49,396 nucleotides of DNA from RGIG5612 sp963589005 (GTDB lineage Bacteria > Bacillota > Clostridia > Lachnospirales > Lachnospiraceae). Below the pieces are notes generated by a model, which was given only the letters and a program-made list of their open reading frames with translations, was not told the DNA's origin and ran no database searches. Location: contig CAVAJR010000018.1 in the NCBI GenBank assembly GCA_963589005.1, forward strand, positions 1-49,396, read 5' to 3'. The number at the start of each line of letters is the position of its first letter. Position 1 is the stretch's first letter. Of this stretch, positions 17,301 to 24,447 are shown one piece after another. The translations under genes and the position numbers were made by a program.

Positions 17301-18830
17301 TTCCTCATCGTATTCTTCATCGTACTCATCATCTGAGTCATCGTATTCTTCGTCCGTTTCCTCCTCTAAATATTCTTCCCCTTCTTCATCATATTCAGAG
17401 TCCTCTATATCTTCATCCGAGTCGCTGTCTGCCTCATCATCTGAGTCTTCATAATCGTCATATTCTGAAGGCTCCTGAACTTCAGGTTCTTCTTCTGCAT
17501 TCTGTGTCTCTTTTGATTTCTTCTCAAAATCAAATTCTGCCGCACGCTCTCCGATGTCCTCTCCGCCGTCATCTTCCGGCTCTATTACATCCTCTCTGTT
17601 AAATAAAGGAACTTCCGGTTCTATTACTTCTACAGACTCTTCCTGCATGAATTCTTCTTCATCTGCCTCGAATTCTTCAAGTGCTGACGAATCGTGTGTA
17701 CTTGCCACCTCAGCCATGATCTGCGCTGCCCTGTCCTTGCCGACTTTATTGTCAACATCCTCTGCTGTCTTTTGCTTATATGCTTCGAGCATAGAAAGTA
17801 CAGACATCTGTCCGGCGATATTTTCATTGTCATTATCGTCTGAAATCTCGCCTTCAGATCCTAAATGCTTGGTATCATACTCAATTTCATGTACGGCTGT
17901 CGGTTCAGCTGAAGATACAACGGATGCAGCTTCCGGCTTTTTGTTCCAATTCTGTGCTGACGGGATATCAAGTATCAGCCCACCTTCCTCTGCCGGGTGT
18001 TCTTCAACAACGTTTTCAGGTTCTTCTGCCGCAGCCTCGGATCGTTCTTCTGAAGAAGCATTTTCTTCTGCTGCTAAGGTTTCTTCTGCATTTGCTGCTT
18101 TATTATCCGGTATTTCCGGCGTAATTTCTTCTTCAGGCGCACTCAGTTCCTCAGATGTTCCGGCTGTTTCCCTGGATTCAATTGGTACTATTGTCGCACC
18201 ATCATTAAGAATTCCCGCCATGATCTCCTCATAACGAGACTGCTGCTCAGGCGTCAGTGCCTTATGCATATTTTTAAGCTCTAACGCTTTCTTCTCATAT
18301 TCACCATTAGCATACCAAAGTATTACCTGGTCACAGGTTGCCGCACACTTTTCGCCATCACCCATCTCATGATACAGTCTTGCCAGTTCATATTCCCATT
18401 TATCATCCATCTCACGGGCGTTGTATACTTCAAGAACACGTACCAGATCCTTGAGCGGAACGCCTCCTGCCCTTCCGATTTCATATTTGAGTATGAGTCT
18501 TTGATTGTCTCTAGGTGCCATTTTGCAGAAATCTTCATAAAACATTACTGCGCTATCGAGGTCATCAAGCTTAATACACAGCATAGCAAGATTATATGCA
18601 ATTCGCTTACCTGATGGCGTGCGCTTGTAAGCTATCAAAAGAGCCTCTCTTGCAAGATCGCAGCGGCCTAATGCCTCATATGATTTGGCCACAATTTCAA
18701 GAGTACTGTTTTCCCTGATTTTCTCCAGTTCTATCTGGTCAGACAAATCTATAACGCCCTCATAATCTTTCTTAAGATATCTGTTTTTTATGCTTTTGGT
18801 AAGCTCTCTGTACTCGATTTTATCCATCAC
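14307..18830 (-). CDS. Very large acidic protein: TPR-like N-terminus, Asp/Glu-rich repeats, C-terminal P-loop domain
   Basis: I recognise no specific family for the 1507-residue whole. Residues 1-210 look like helical TPR repeats (LAREALLIAYKRTPSGKR, YEDFCKMAPRDNQ). Residues about 210-770 are extremely acidic, with tandem units such as EEYED and a repeat of the type DEEGFEDEYDDS. A lysine/glutamate-rich coiled region follows (KAEKARIKAEKDKAKAEK, about 860-930), then a linker. Residues about 1270-1490 form a P-loop ATPase-like domain, with Walker A GDAKTGKT near 1305 and a Walker B-like SDLIIENIG that has EN instead of DE. No signal peptide or membrane segment is seen, so it is probably cytoplasmic. 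It lies between recR and the transketolase genes; its role is unknown. Confidence 0.7.
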   Translation of the reverse strand: MMDKIEYRELTKSIKNRYLKKDYEGVIDLSDQIELEKIRENSTLEIVAKSYEALGRCDLAREALLIAYKRTPSGKRIAYNLAMLCIKLDDLDSAVMFYEDFCKMAPRDNQRLILKYEIGRAGGVPLKDLVRVLEVYNAREMDDKWEYELARLYHEMGDGEKCAATCDQVILWYANGEYEKKALELKNMHKALTPEQQSRYEEIMAGILNDGATIVPIESRETAGTSEELSAPEEEITPEIPDNKAANAEETLAAEENASSEERSEAAAEEPENVVEEHPAEEGGLILDIPSAQNWNKKPEAASVVSSAEPTAVHEIEYDTKHLGSEGEISDDNDNENIAGQMSVLSMLEAYKQKTAEDVDNKVGKDRAAQIMAEVASTHDSSALEEFEADEEEFMQEESVEVIEPEVPLFNREDVIEPEDDGGEDIGERAAEFDFEKKSKETQNAEEEPEVQEPSEYDDYEDSDDEADSDSDEDIEDSEYDEEGEEYLEEETDEEYDDSDDEYDEEYDEEEYEDEEYEDEEYEDEEENRPIKSKSYRKKEKRRSMADDILDDMVVDGGFTIEEEPEEEYDEPEEDEFEDEYDDSDEEGFEEEYGDSDEEGFEDEYDDTESDGSEDVHEELIEESEAEYDEEDSEAADDRAGEELPESEEPADAIDEIEAEAASDAEAEETAAELDKEDTDETEDAKSEYDKEAGHEEAVTEEAEEEYDENEIDESEEECDEAYDDETDDEYEEIDEESDIADQVAAAFEEFEDNKTSKREHKKTKAEKSAAGSCVQEVAVGIGDVFGSLFKKNKKADIVEEVEAPEGVFEIEEVPEEIVVPRRGNKGQAKGKYAPERTQPDKEQIKAEKARIKAEKDKAKAEKAREKAEKIRQKAERLLAEKARREELAAEEAEKQEAVKSEVQSAERKYKKKTASSDQELFQTVEPKNKAAQAEQKDVEIKAASKVQVTEEVKAEPEVQKAEVKAMPEVQEIEVKVAATSKTSSEEFNLDEFINEEIGSEPVQPEETKAAAEPKKEQPAKSEEESELSASIEEIVAKSAESLSREQKRPVKPVSKTMRANAGFSSAVVTPAQGVARNAATVAAAQSIANPAAARLFAENPEPEVPANDITSKLPKLVIPAFIKNRTSQKNSASLDSKSLDEILNSAIKDSDKEEERFTVNVDELLDETIKDENCKKKAAADLDGFNLDDFINPNGTETNKSAAKKQAAFDEIFGKADKDIKSKKEESKPKKTSAAATQPLPKIQIQSPARKFGVGEYKLSREQKKELAEFLLIDGMEEEICSTIAKLVTKKKSGDETGGHLIVTGDAKTGKTFLTVEILKAVNQEVGHGNTRVAKVQAQAINGKNIMDVLSKVTDSDLIIENIGRLEDDTVLELIQAVRVSNAPTMIILEGNELAADTMIQNFPDIGKIFKTRINIGELTLTQWADLAQKYAASQGYSIDGMAQLALHAKIDQINTPDMRLGFKQVRQIIDDAIDKAEKRSSAKLFSAFGKKNDDELIPLMEDNFM
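16600..17470 (-). repeat. Low-complexity acidic-repeat coding DNA
   Basis: This part of the acidic gene is built from GAA/GAG/GAT/TAT codons with tandem periods: a 15-base unit around 17257-17316 (EEYED) and longer, near 39-base units around 17020-17110. Such tracts are prone to slippage, so length may differ between strains. On the opposite strand the same DNA reads as long serine-rich ORFs that are artefacts. Confidence 0.8.
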
Positions 18831-18858
18831 TAAATCTCCATATTGTCAGATTGATGTC

Positions 18859-19455
18859 CTATAATTCAACTCTTCCTTCCAGCGCCCTTAGGAGTGTAAC
18901 CTCATCTATACACTCAAGGTCTCCTCCTACCGGCACCCCACTGGCAATCCTGCTGACCTTGACTCCTGCCGGTTTTATCAGTTTGCTTATATACATTGCA
19001 GTGGTTTCTCCTTCAAGACTTGAATTCGTTGCTACTATTACTTCTCTGACATCGCCTTTCAGTCTCTCCACAAGTTCCTTTAATTTGATATCTGATGGTC
19101 CTATCCCCAACATTGGCGATATCGCACCCTGCAGCACGTGGTATACCCCTTCGTATTTGCCAGTTTTCTCATAAGCTGCCAGATCCCTTGTTGTTTCAAC
19201 AACCATTATCGTGCTGTGGTCCCTTTTTGTGCTTCTGCAGATCGGACATTCATCATCATCTGTTATGGTGCAGCACGTCTTGCAAAACTTTATATTATTT
19301 TTAGCTTCTGTAATCGCTTCTGCCAGTGCCTGCGCATCTGACCTGGGCATCTCAACTATATGAAATGCCAGCCTTGCCGCTGTCTTAGGTCCTATACCGG
19401 GCAGCTTGGATAATTCTCCTATCAGCCTTGAGATATGGTCACTGAAATAATTCAT
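18859..19455 (-). CDS. recR: Recombination protein RecR
   Basis: RecR works with RecF and RecO to load RecA at gaps. The 198-residue protein shows the helix-hairpin-helix LSKLPGIGPKTAARLA, the zinc site CKTCCTITDDDECPIC and a Toprim domain starting STIMVVETTRDL. The length is typical. Its start overlaps the last base of the ybaB stop, so it is translationally coupled. dnaX-ybaB-recR is a widely conserved bacterial operon. Confidence 0.97.
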   Translation of the reverse strand: MNYFSDHISRLIGELSKLPGIGPKTAARLAFHIVEMPRSDAQALAEAITEAKNNIKFCKTCCTITDDDECPICRSTKRDHSTIMVVETTRDLAAYEKTGKYEGVYHVLQGAISPMLGIGPSDIKLKELVERLKGDVREVIVATNSSLEGETTAMYISKLIKPAGVKVSRIASGVPVGGDLECIDEVTLLRALEGRVEL

Positions 19456-19808
19456 CAGAACAATCCACCACCCAGACCGCCAAGTCCGCCTGTTATGGCG
19501 CTCATTTTCTGATTAGATAATTCATCTATCTTCCTAAGGGCCTCATTTGTCGCTGCCATAATAAGATCCTGCAGCATTTCAACATCCTCCGGATCAACTA
19601 CTTCTCTGTCAATTATAACCCGAGTTACTTCTTTTTTGCCGGAAACAGTAACCTGTACAGCTCCGCCGCCGGCTGCAGCTGTTGCTTCCTCCGTCTCCAT
19701 AGAAGCCTGTGCGCTCTCCATTTGTTTCTGCATCTTCTGTGCCTGCTTTAACAAATTGCTCATATTTCCCGGCATTGCGCCGCCGAAGCCTCCGCGTCCT
19801 TTACCCAA
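19455..19808 (-). CDS. YbaB/EbfC family nucleoid-associated protein
   Basis: The 117-residue protein binds DNA as a dimer in the family. After a glycine-rich start (MGKGRGGFGGAMPGNM) come the conserved coiled helices LLKQAQKMQKQMESAQ, then the beta region VQVTVSGKKEVTRVIID and the DPEDVEMLQDLIMAATNEAL helix. The end is glycine-rich. It lies one base after dnaX and overlaps recR, the standard arrangement. Confidence 0.93.
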   Translation of the reverse strand: MGKGRGGFGGAMPGNMSNLLKQAQKMQKQMESAQASMETEEATAAAGGGAVQVTVSGKKEVTRVIIDREVVDPEDVEMLQDLIMAATNEALRKIDELSNQKMSAITGGLGGLGGGLF

Positions 19809-19809
19809 T

Positions 19810-21885
19810 TTATCTCTCCTCCGTTCCTATGTTGAAATTAATATTACTTAGAATATCCTCCGGAAATGCTGATGTTCCTGCACCCCCGTTATTATTGCCA
19901 TTATCCTGTACCAGCTGTATATCCATGTGCCTTCCTGCTGCCTTTTCTATAAGCTCTCTCAGATATTTCATCGCTTTTTCATCTCTCAGCTGCTTCAAAG
20001 GCACTGGCCCATCGGCTGAAATCCTCAATGTCTTTTCATCCGGCTGACTGACATGACACTTCCTCATTGCGCGTTTTACCGCCGGCAAACTGCAGGAACT
20101 AACAAGCTGCGACCACAGGCTGCATAAGTCATAGGACTGCTTGTTTTCCTGTTTATTTTCTGAAGCTGGTATCCGGCTGCCTGCGCCGGACTCATGCCCG
20201 GCTAATTGTCTGTCAAAATCAGTCCCATACTCCGGTAGCGACGAGTTGAAATCCATCCTCGGTTCCTTCGATGCCGACTGAGTAATGCTGTCTCTTGGCT
20301 GCCCTTCAGCTCCTTCAAATACTATCCTCGCATCATCATCCATGATATCAGCAAATACATCCGGATCAGTCATCCTTGTTCCTGACTTGAAGCCTGCGAA
20401 GAAGTCTTCGTCATCCATCATATCATCAGGCATTAGCTGATTATCTTCATGACTTACATAATCATCAAAAGTCTCACGACTGAATAGTAGTTTCTCCTGA
20501 GTCTGCGGCAATACAGAGCTGTCAGTCTCCGGCTCTGCCTCAACTTGTGCTCCTGTATAATTATTGACTGCAGCCTGTGACTGCGACCCAGCATAATTGC
20601 CGGCTGCAGCTTGCGCCTGCGGTCCTGTATAATTGCCGGCTGCAGCTTGTGACCGCGATTCTGCATAATTGCTGGCTGCAACCTGTGTCTGTGTTCTGAC
20701 AGGCACCGCCTGATCATAAGAAAAAGCAGCTGTTCCCTGCTTGGCTTCTAATTGCCTGATACGATCCGCAAGGCTCTGACTGTCAGCTTCCATCTGCGGC
20801 TTGGCCAGCTTAATTATGGCTATTTCAAGCAGCACCTGCTTATTTGTAGAGCTTCTTAACTGATTCAGCGTCTCTGACAAGATTCTTATATATCTCATCA
20901 ACACATTGATATCAGCATAAGCGGCATCCTCTTTAAGCTGCCCCATATTTTCGGCAGAAAGACCTAACATATCAGGAGATTCCAAATGCGCCGCATTTAC
21001 CATCAGAATATTTCTGATATACCATATCAAGTCATTTGTAAATTGCGTCAGGTTTCTTCCATCCGATACGGCTATATCTATCTGGTTCAATGCACCTGCA
21101 GCATCGGATGCGTATACGCACCTGAATATTTTAGAGAAAACCTCTGTATCAACTGTTCCCAGTGTCTCAAGTACATTGTCATATGTAAGCTTCTCGCCCA
21201 GATTGAAGGCAATGCATTTGTCCAGCAGGCTTATAGAATCTCTCATTGAGCCATCGCCTACTCTGGCAATATATCGCAAGGCTCTGTCGTCAGCCTCAAC
21301 GTGTTCTCCTTTAGTTATCTGTGCAAGATTGGCCGCAATATCATCGGTAGAGATTCTCTTGAAATCATACCTCTGACATCTGGACAAAATCGTTATCGGA
21401 AGTTTATATGGCTCTGTGGTTGCCAATATAAATACCGCATATGAAGGTGGCTCCTCCAGCGTTTTCAGAAATGCATTGAAGGCCGCACCTGTTATCATAT
21501 GCGCTTCATCAATAATGAAAACCTTGTATTTTCCCTTGACCGGGGTATATCTCACCTCATCAATAATACGTCTTATGTCATCAACGCCATTATTAGATGC
21601 AGCGTCTACTTCAACTACATCGACAAAATTACCTGCATTAACTGACAGGCAATTTTCGCATTCGTTGCATGGTTCTCCGTTAATCGGATGCAGGCAGTTC
21701 ACTGCCTTAGCAAATATTTTGGCTGCAGATGTCTTGCCTGTGCCCCTTGTACCGGTAAACAGATACGCATGTCCGATCCTATTATTTATCAGCTGATTCG
21801 TAAGAGCGCGAACAACATGCTCCTGTCCTTTTACTTCAGCAAAGGTCTGCGGTCTGAATTTTCTGTAAAGTGCTACATATGACAT
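19810..21885 (-). CDS. dnaX: DNA polymerase III subunit gamma/tau
   Basis: DnaX is the clamp-loader ATPase that assembles the replicase. YRKFRPQTFAEVKGQEHV opens the protein, Walker A GTRGTGKT is near residue 45, the zinc cysteines (CLHPINGEPCNECENC) follow, then the DEAH box (IIDEAHMIT) and sensor LSRCQRYDF. The C-terminal tau part holds four 12-residue repeats around residues 402-449 and a domain near the end (SLWSQLVSSCSLPAVKRA). No A-AAA-AAG slippage site for a short gamma form was seen. The ATG at 21885 has only a distant AAAGGA ribosome site. A long folded leader precedes it. Confidence 0.95.
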   Translation of the reverse strand: MSYVALYRKFRPQTFAEVKGQEHVVRALTNQLINNRIGHAYLFTGTRGTGKTSAAKIFAKAVNCLHPINGEPCNECENCLSVNAGNFVDVVEVDAASNNGVDDIRRIIDEVRYTPVKGKYKVFIIDEAHMITGAAFNAFLKTLEEPPSYAVFILATTEPYKLPITILSRCQRYDFKRISTDDIAANLAQITKGEHVEADDRALRYIARVGDGSMRDSISLLDKCIAFNLGEKLTYDNVLETLGTVDTEVFSKIFRCVYASDAAGALNQIDIAVSDGRNLTQFTNDLIWYIRNILMVNAAHLESPDMLGLSAENMGQLKEDAAYADINVLMRYIRILSETLNQLRSSTNKQVLLEIAIIKLAKPQMEADSQSLADRIRQLEAKQGTAAFSYDQAVPVRTQTQVAASNYAESRSQAAAGNYTGPQAQAAAGNYAGSQSQAAVNNYTGAQVEAEPETDSSVLPQTQEKLLFSRETFDDYVSHEDNQLMPDDMMDDEDFFAGFKSGTRMTDPDVFADIMDDDARIVFEGAEGQPRDSITQSASKEPRMDFNSSLPEYGTDFDRQLAGHESGAGSRIPASENKQENKQSYDLCSLWSQLVSSCSLPAVKRAMRKCHVSQPDEKTLRISADGPVPLKQLRDEKAMKYLRELIEKAAGRHMDIQLVQDNGNNNGGAGTSAFPEDILSNINFNIGTEER
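20539..20682 (-). repeat. Four tandem 36-bp repeats inside dnaX
   Basis: Four consecutive 36-base units encode 12-residue variants of the pattern AAAGNYTGPQAQ in the tau linker. The units differ by scattered substitutions, so the array is not very recent. The repeat lies in a flexible linker outside the ATPase. Confidence 0.85.
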
Positions 21886-21913
21886 CTGTCAGTGACATCC
21901 TTTTATCTTTTTC

Positions 21914-22105
21914 GGTCAGTCGCTTCCTGCGCTTTGACCTGTTTCCGGTGCATCCCCGCCTTCAACATTCTCATGCATCAATCACGCCAGTTAATTTAAT
22001 TCTTTAAATCATTCATGGCGATCTTATTGTATATAAGCTCACTGTTTTAAGCTGCAAAAGGCATCTGTATCATTCCGTAGGTTTTGCATAAACCTACGTG
22101 TACAG
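21914..22105 (-). ncRNA. Structured leader RNA of dnaX, class unknown
   Basis: This 300-base gap between budA and dnaX has no gene but at least four stems in the dnaX orientation. They are CTGTA/TACAG enclosing CGTAGGTTT/AAACCTACG (22065-22105); CGCCA/TGGCG enclosing an AT-rich 7-bp stem (21985-22020); TGCAT/ATGCA (21949-21977); and GGTCA/TGACC enclosing CGC/GCG (21914-21939). I looked for SRP RNA, often found upstream of dnaX, but the conserved helix-8 motif is absent. No T-run follows the last stem. Confidence 0.4.
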
Positions 22106-22122
22106 AGTCCACACCACAAAAT

Positions 22123-22151
22123 ATAGTAGCATATTGAATTATCAATATCAA
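22123..22151 (-). promoter_or_regulatory. Possible promoter of the dnaX operon
   Basis: TTGATA (22151-22146) and TACTAT (22128-22123) are 17 bases apart, reading leftward. It would give a leader of about 230 bases. Confidence 0.4.
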
Positions 22152-22185
22152 TTGAAATCACCTGTGCGAACTTAATTGTCCCGCA

Positions 22186-22962
22186 TTAAAAGTCTCCTTT
22201 TTCCGCTTCTCTTATGGCAGCCATTACATCCTTGCCCAGATCCTTGCTGTTAAATGTATCCGTATCCGGAATTTCTGCTATAAACCTGCTCATTTTATGT
22301 ACCTGCAACCGACAATTCCTAAGCACAGCCTCCGTCATATGACCGCCTTTTGTTCTATCCTCTGATATAAAATGGAAATGCCATCCCGGCGCATTCATGC
22401 TGCCCATGTATGCAGGACAGAAGAGTCCTACTATCGTTCCGTTGATATTTTTATATTCGTATTTGCGCTGGTCTGTTTTAAGTGCAACATTAAGCATCCT
22501 GAAGGGTTCCTCCTGCTTTAACTCGCTTCTTACAGCCACGTAAGGAAATTCTCCTTGTATTTTCGCAAAATAGAACTGATTTTTGCCATGTCTCTCTGTT
22601 ATATTTTCATTAAGAAAGCTCTCCAGTTCCGATACAGATCCCGCTGCTATCGTTCCGCCATCTATATCAGCCTCAAAAAATGCAGCATTTCCGTAAGGGA
22701 TCATGTATTCATCTGATGGTATTGCTACAGTTCCGTCAAAAAGAGCCTGATACACCACTCCATCCAGCATTATAAGTTCCCCATTTACGTTCTCGAAGAT
22801 TCCCATTCCAAAATCGCCATGTTTCTTGAATTCTCCTACAGAGACGGCACCGTAATATTCGCCCTGTGCTACCGACTGAAACAGTGCGATCTGGTATAAT
22901 GTATGATCAGCCCTGCATATTTTTTTATTTTCTGTTCCCATGCTGCAGCTTACTATATCCAT
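22186..22962 (-). CDS. budA: Alpha-acetolactate decarboxylase
   Basis: This enzyme converts acetolactate to acetoin, diverting pyruvate from acid production and from branched-chain amino acid synthesis. The 258-residue protein has the conserved LFQSVAQGEYYGAVSVGEFKKHGDFGMG block and the zinc-binding GWHFHFISEDRTKGGH motif near residue 192, whose histidines are active-site ligands in the family. No acetolactate synthase lies nearby. It starts two bases after the MOSC gene stop, so the two are probably co-transcribed. Confidence 0.92.
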   Translation of the reverse strand: MDIVSCSMGTENKKICRADHTLYQIALFQSVAQGEYYGAVSVGEFKKHGDFGMGIFENVNGELIMLDGVVYQALFDGTVAIPSDEYMIPYGNAAFFEADIDGGTIAAGSVSELESFLNENITERHGKNQFYFAKIQGEFPYVAVRSELKQEEPFRMLNVALKTDQRKYEYKNINGTIVGLFCPAYMGSMNAPGWHFHFISEDRTKGGHMTEAVLRNCRLQVHKMSRFIAEIPDTDTFNSKDLGKDVMAAIREAEKGDF

Positions 22963-22964
22963 AT

Positions 22965-23432
22965 CTACTCCCGACCTTTCTCAACTGTTATGATGTCCCC
23001 TGCCTGCACCGTGCCTTCTTCTATTACCTTGGCAAATATTCCTTCCCTAGGCATAACGCAGTCTCCGACTATCTGGCGTATAGCACAGTCCGCATGGCAC
23101 TCCTTTCCTATCTGGGTAACCTCAAGAAGCGCCCGTCCGATTCTAAGATGCGTTCCAATGGGAAGTTTTGTAAGTTCAATTCCCTGTGTCAATATATTCT
23201 CCGCAAATGCTCCGATCGGTATATCAGGATATGCCGTCCTCATTTTATCTACGCTTTCATCCGCCAACAGGCTTATTTGCCTATGCCAATTTCCGGCATG
23301 TGCATCTCCTTCGATTCCATGATCGACCCGCAATTTTGCTTTACTTATCTCATGCTTAGGTGTTCCCTTTTTTTCGCTTATGCATACAGCAATGACCCGG
23401 GCTGCACCGTTGCATTTATTATTTTCAGACAT
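22965..23432 (-). CDS. MOSC domain-containing protein
   Basis: MOSC domains occur in molybdenum-cofactor sulfurases and small stand-alone proteins thought to handle sulfur or Moco. The conserved GIEGDAHAGNWHRQISLLADESVDKM and the cysteine-containing GKECHADCAIRQIVGDCVMPREGIFAKV are present. I start at the ATG at 23432 because GGAGAGGG lies just upstream; a longer start at 23468 adds 12 basic residues without homology. At 155 residues it is a stand-alone MOSC protein. Function in this operon with budA is unclear. Confidence 0.85.
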   Translation of the reverse strand: MSENNKCNGAARVIAVCISEKKGTPKHEISKAKLRVDHGIEGDAHAGNWHRQISLLADESVDKMRTAYPDIPIGAFAENILTQGIELTKLPIGTHLRIGRALLEVTQIGKECHADCAIRQIVGDCVMPREGIFAKVIEEGTVQAGDIITVEKGRE

Positions 23433-23537
23433 TTTCCCTCTCCGTTTCGTATATCGTATTTTAGGCACTATTACTTAAAAATGTTGTCAGACAGCCTGTC
23501 GAAGGACTCAGCTGCCACAGTGATCAACAAAAGACAA

Positions 23538-23564
23538 GCCGATAAACCATTACGGTTCACCGGC
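23538..23564 (-). terminator. Probable terminator downstream of the DUF1858 gene
   Basis: On the minus strand GCCGGTGAACC folds back on GGTTTATCGGC (one mismatch position) around a 5-base loop and is followed by TTGTCTTTTG. The rest of 23433-23663 holds nothing else recognisable. Confidence 0.55.
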
Positions 23565-23663
23565 CTGACATTTATCCTTATTAGTTCGTCTATGCATCTT
23601 CAGCTCTGGCACATCACCTTGCAAACGTATGTACCAATCAGCTTACCTGAATTATATGCTGCA

Positions 23664-23870
23664 TCAATTGTTAGCTGCAAGATAAGCATTCATCTTAGCA
23701 ACAATAGCGTCTGCATCTGTTCCATGTACTATGCATGCATCAGCAAGGCTTTCAGCCTGAGCTGATGGACATCCCAGACAATGCATTCCAGTTTCTAACA
23801 AAATAGGTACCAGATTTTCATTAACTCTGAGTATCTCACCAATTGTCATGTCCTTAGTAATAGTTGCCAT
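23664..23870 (-). CDS. DUF1858 domain protein (hybrid-cluster-associated disulfide domain)
   Basis: The 68-residue protein is a single DUF1858 domain: MTIGEILRVNENLVPILLE, then GMHCLGCPSAQAESL with the conserved CxxC, then a helical end. Such domains are thought to be redox-active and often accompany Fe-S proteins. AGGAGG lies just upstream of the start. It is divergent from the ferredoxin gene, with 227 bases between. Confidence 0.88.
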   Translation of the reverse strand: MATITKDMTIGEILRVNENLVPILLETGMHCLGCPSAQAESLADACIVHGTDADAIVAKMNAYLAANN

Positions 23871-24097
23871 TAGATTTCCTCCTTGTTATACCCTTCTCAA
23901 GATTTGATGATTATAATCTATGCCCCTGGCTTTTTCAACATTGCAGCTTCAATTGACGGGATAATAGTACCCAAAATTTTTCTTGCTGTTTTGCCCGCAA
24001 ATAGTACATTTTTACAATCTTGCTCTTGTTTAGCTTGTTGAAATGTTATACAATTCCTCTTACAACAATTACAACAATAATAAAGGAGGCTATTATT

Positions 24098-24268
24098 ATG
24101 GCATACAAGATTTCTAGTGGCTGTGTAAGCTGCGGAGCATGCGCTGATGCTTGCCCGGTTAGTGCAATTTCTGAAGGTGACGGACAGTATGTTATCGATG
24201 CTGATGCTTGCTTAGATTGCGGCACATGTGCAGATACATGCCCTACAGGTTCTATCTCTCAGGAGTAA
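24098..24268 (+). CDS. 2[4Fe-4S] ferredoxin, clostridial type
   Basis: The 56-residue protein carries two CxxCxxCxxxCP clusters (CVSCGACADACP and CLDCGTCADTCP) in the compact clostridial arrangement and serves as a low-potential electron carrier. The start at 24098 follows AAAGGAGG at 24082-24089; an upstream in-frame reading from 24020 is not needed. A strong terminator follows, so it is a single-gene transcript. Confidence 0.95.
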   Translation: MAYKISSGCVSCGACADACPVSAISEGDGQYVIDADACLDCGTCADTCPTGSISQE

Positions 24269-24290
24269 GATTGGTTATACCAATTTCATA

Positions 24291-24330
24291 AAGGCTCGTG
24301 TTCCAAATGGCGCACGAGCCTTTTATTTTG
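24291..24330 (+). terminator. Intrinsic terminator of the ferredoxin gene
   Basis: AAGGCTCGTG (24291-24300) pairs perfectly with CACGAGCCTT (24313-24322), followed by TTTATTTTG. Confidence 0.9.
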
Positions 24331-24447
24331 TCAATTTTTCTTCCATTAAGACCAGGCTTCCCTGCCAATATGCTGCAGCCTTCAGCAGCTAAGTGCCCGC
24401 CTCTTAGCACCGCACTGTCCGCTATGGCGCAGTCATTTTTACAAAAT

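Noticed and set aside
17020..17330. CRISPR-like regular repeats
   Set aside because: The repeats have 15- and about 39-base periods in frame with an acidic coding region, without unique spacers.
21886..22110. SRP (4.5S) RNA upstream of dnaX
   Set aside because: The position fits, but the conserved helix-8 GGAA tetraloop with AGCAG internal loop could not be found in the sequence.
22866..23765. 299-codon plus-strand ORF opposite budA and the MOSC gene
   Set aside because: It runs antisense through two well-supported genes and across their junction, and has a cysteine/tyrosine-rich composition without recognisable motifs.
24331..24447. Open minus-strand frame downstream of gpsA (about 60 codons)
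   Set aside because: It has no start codon with a ribosome site and runs into the ferredoxin terminator and the ferredoxin gene in antisense.
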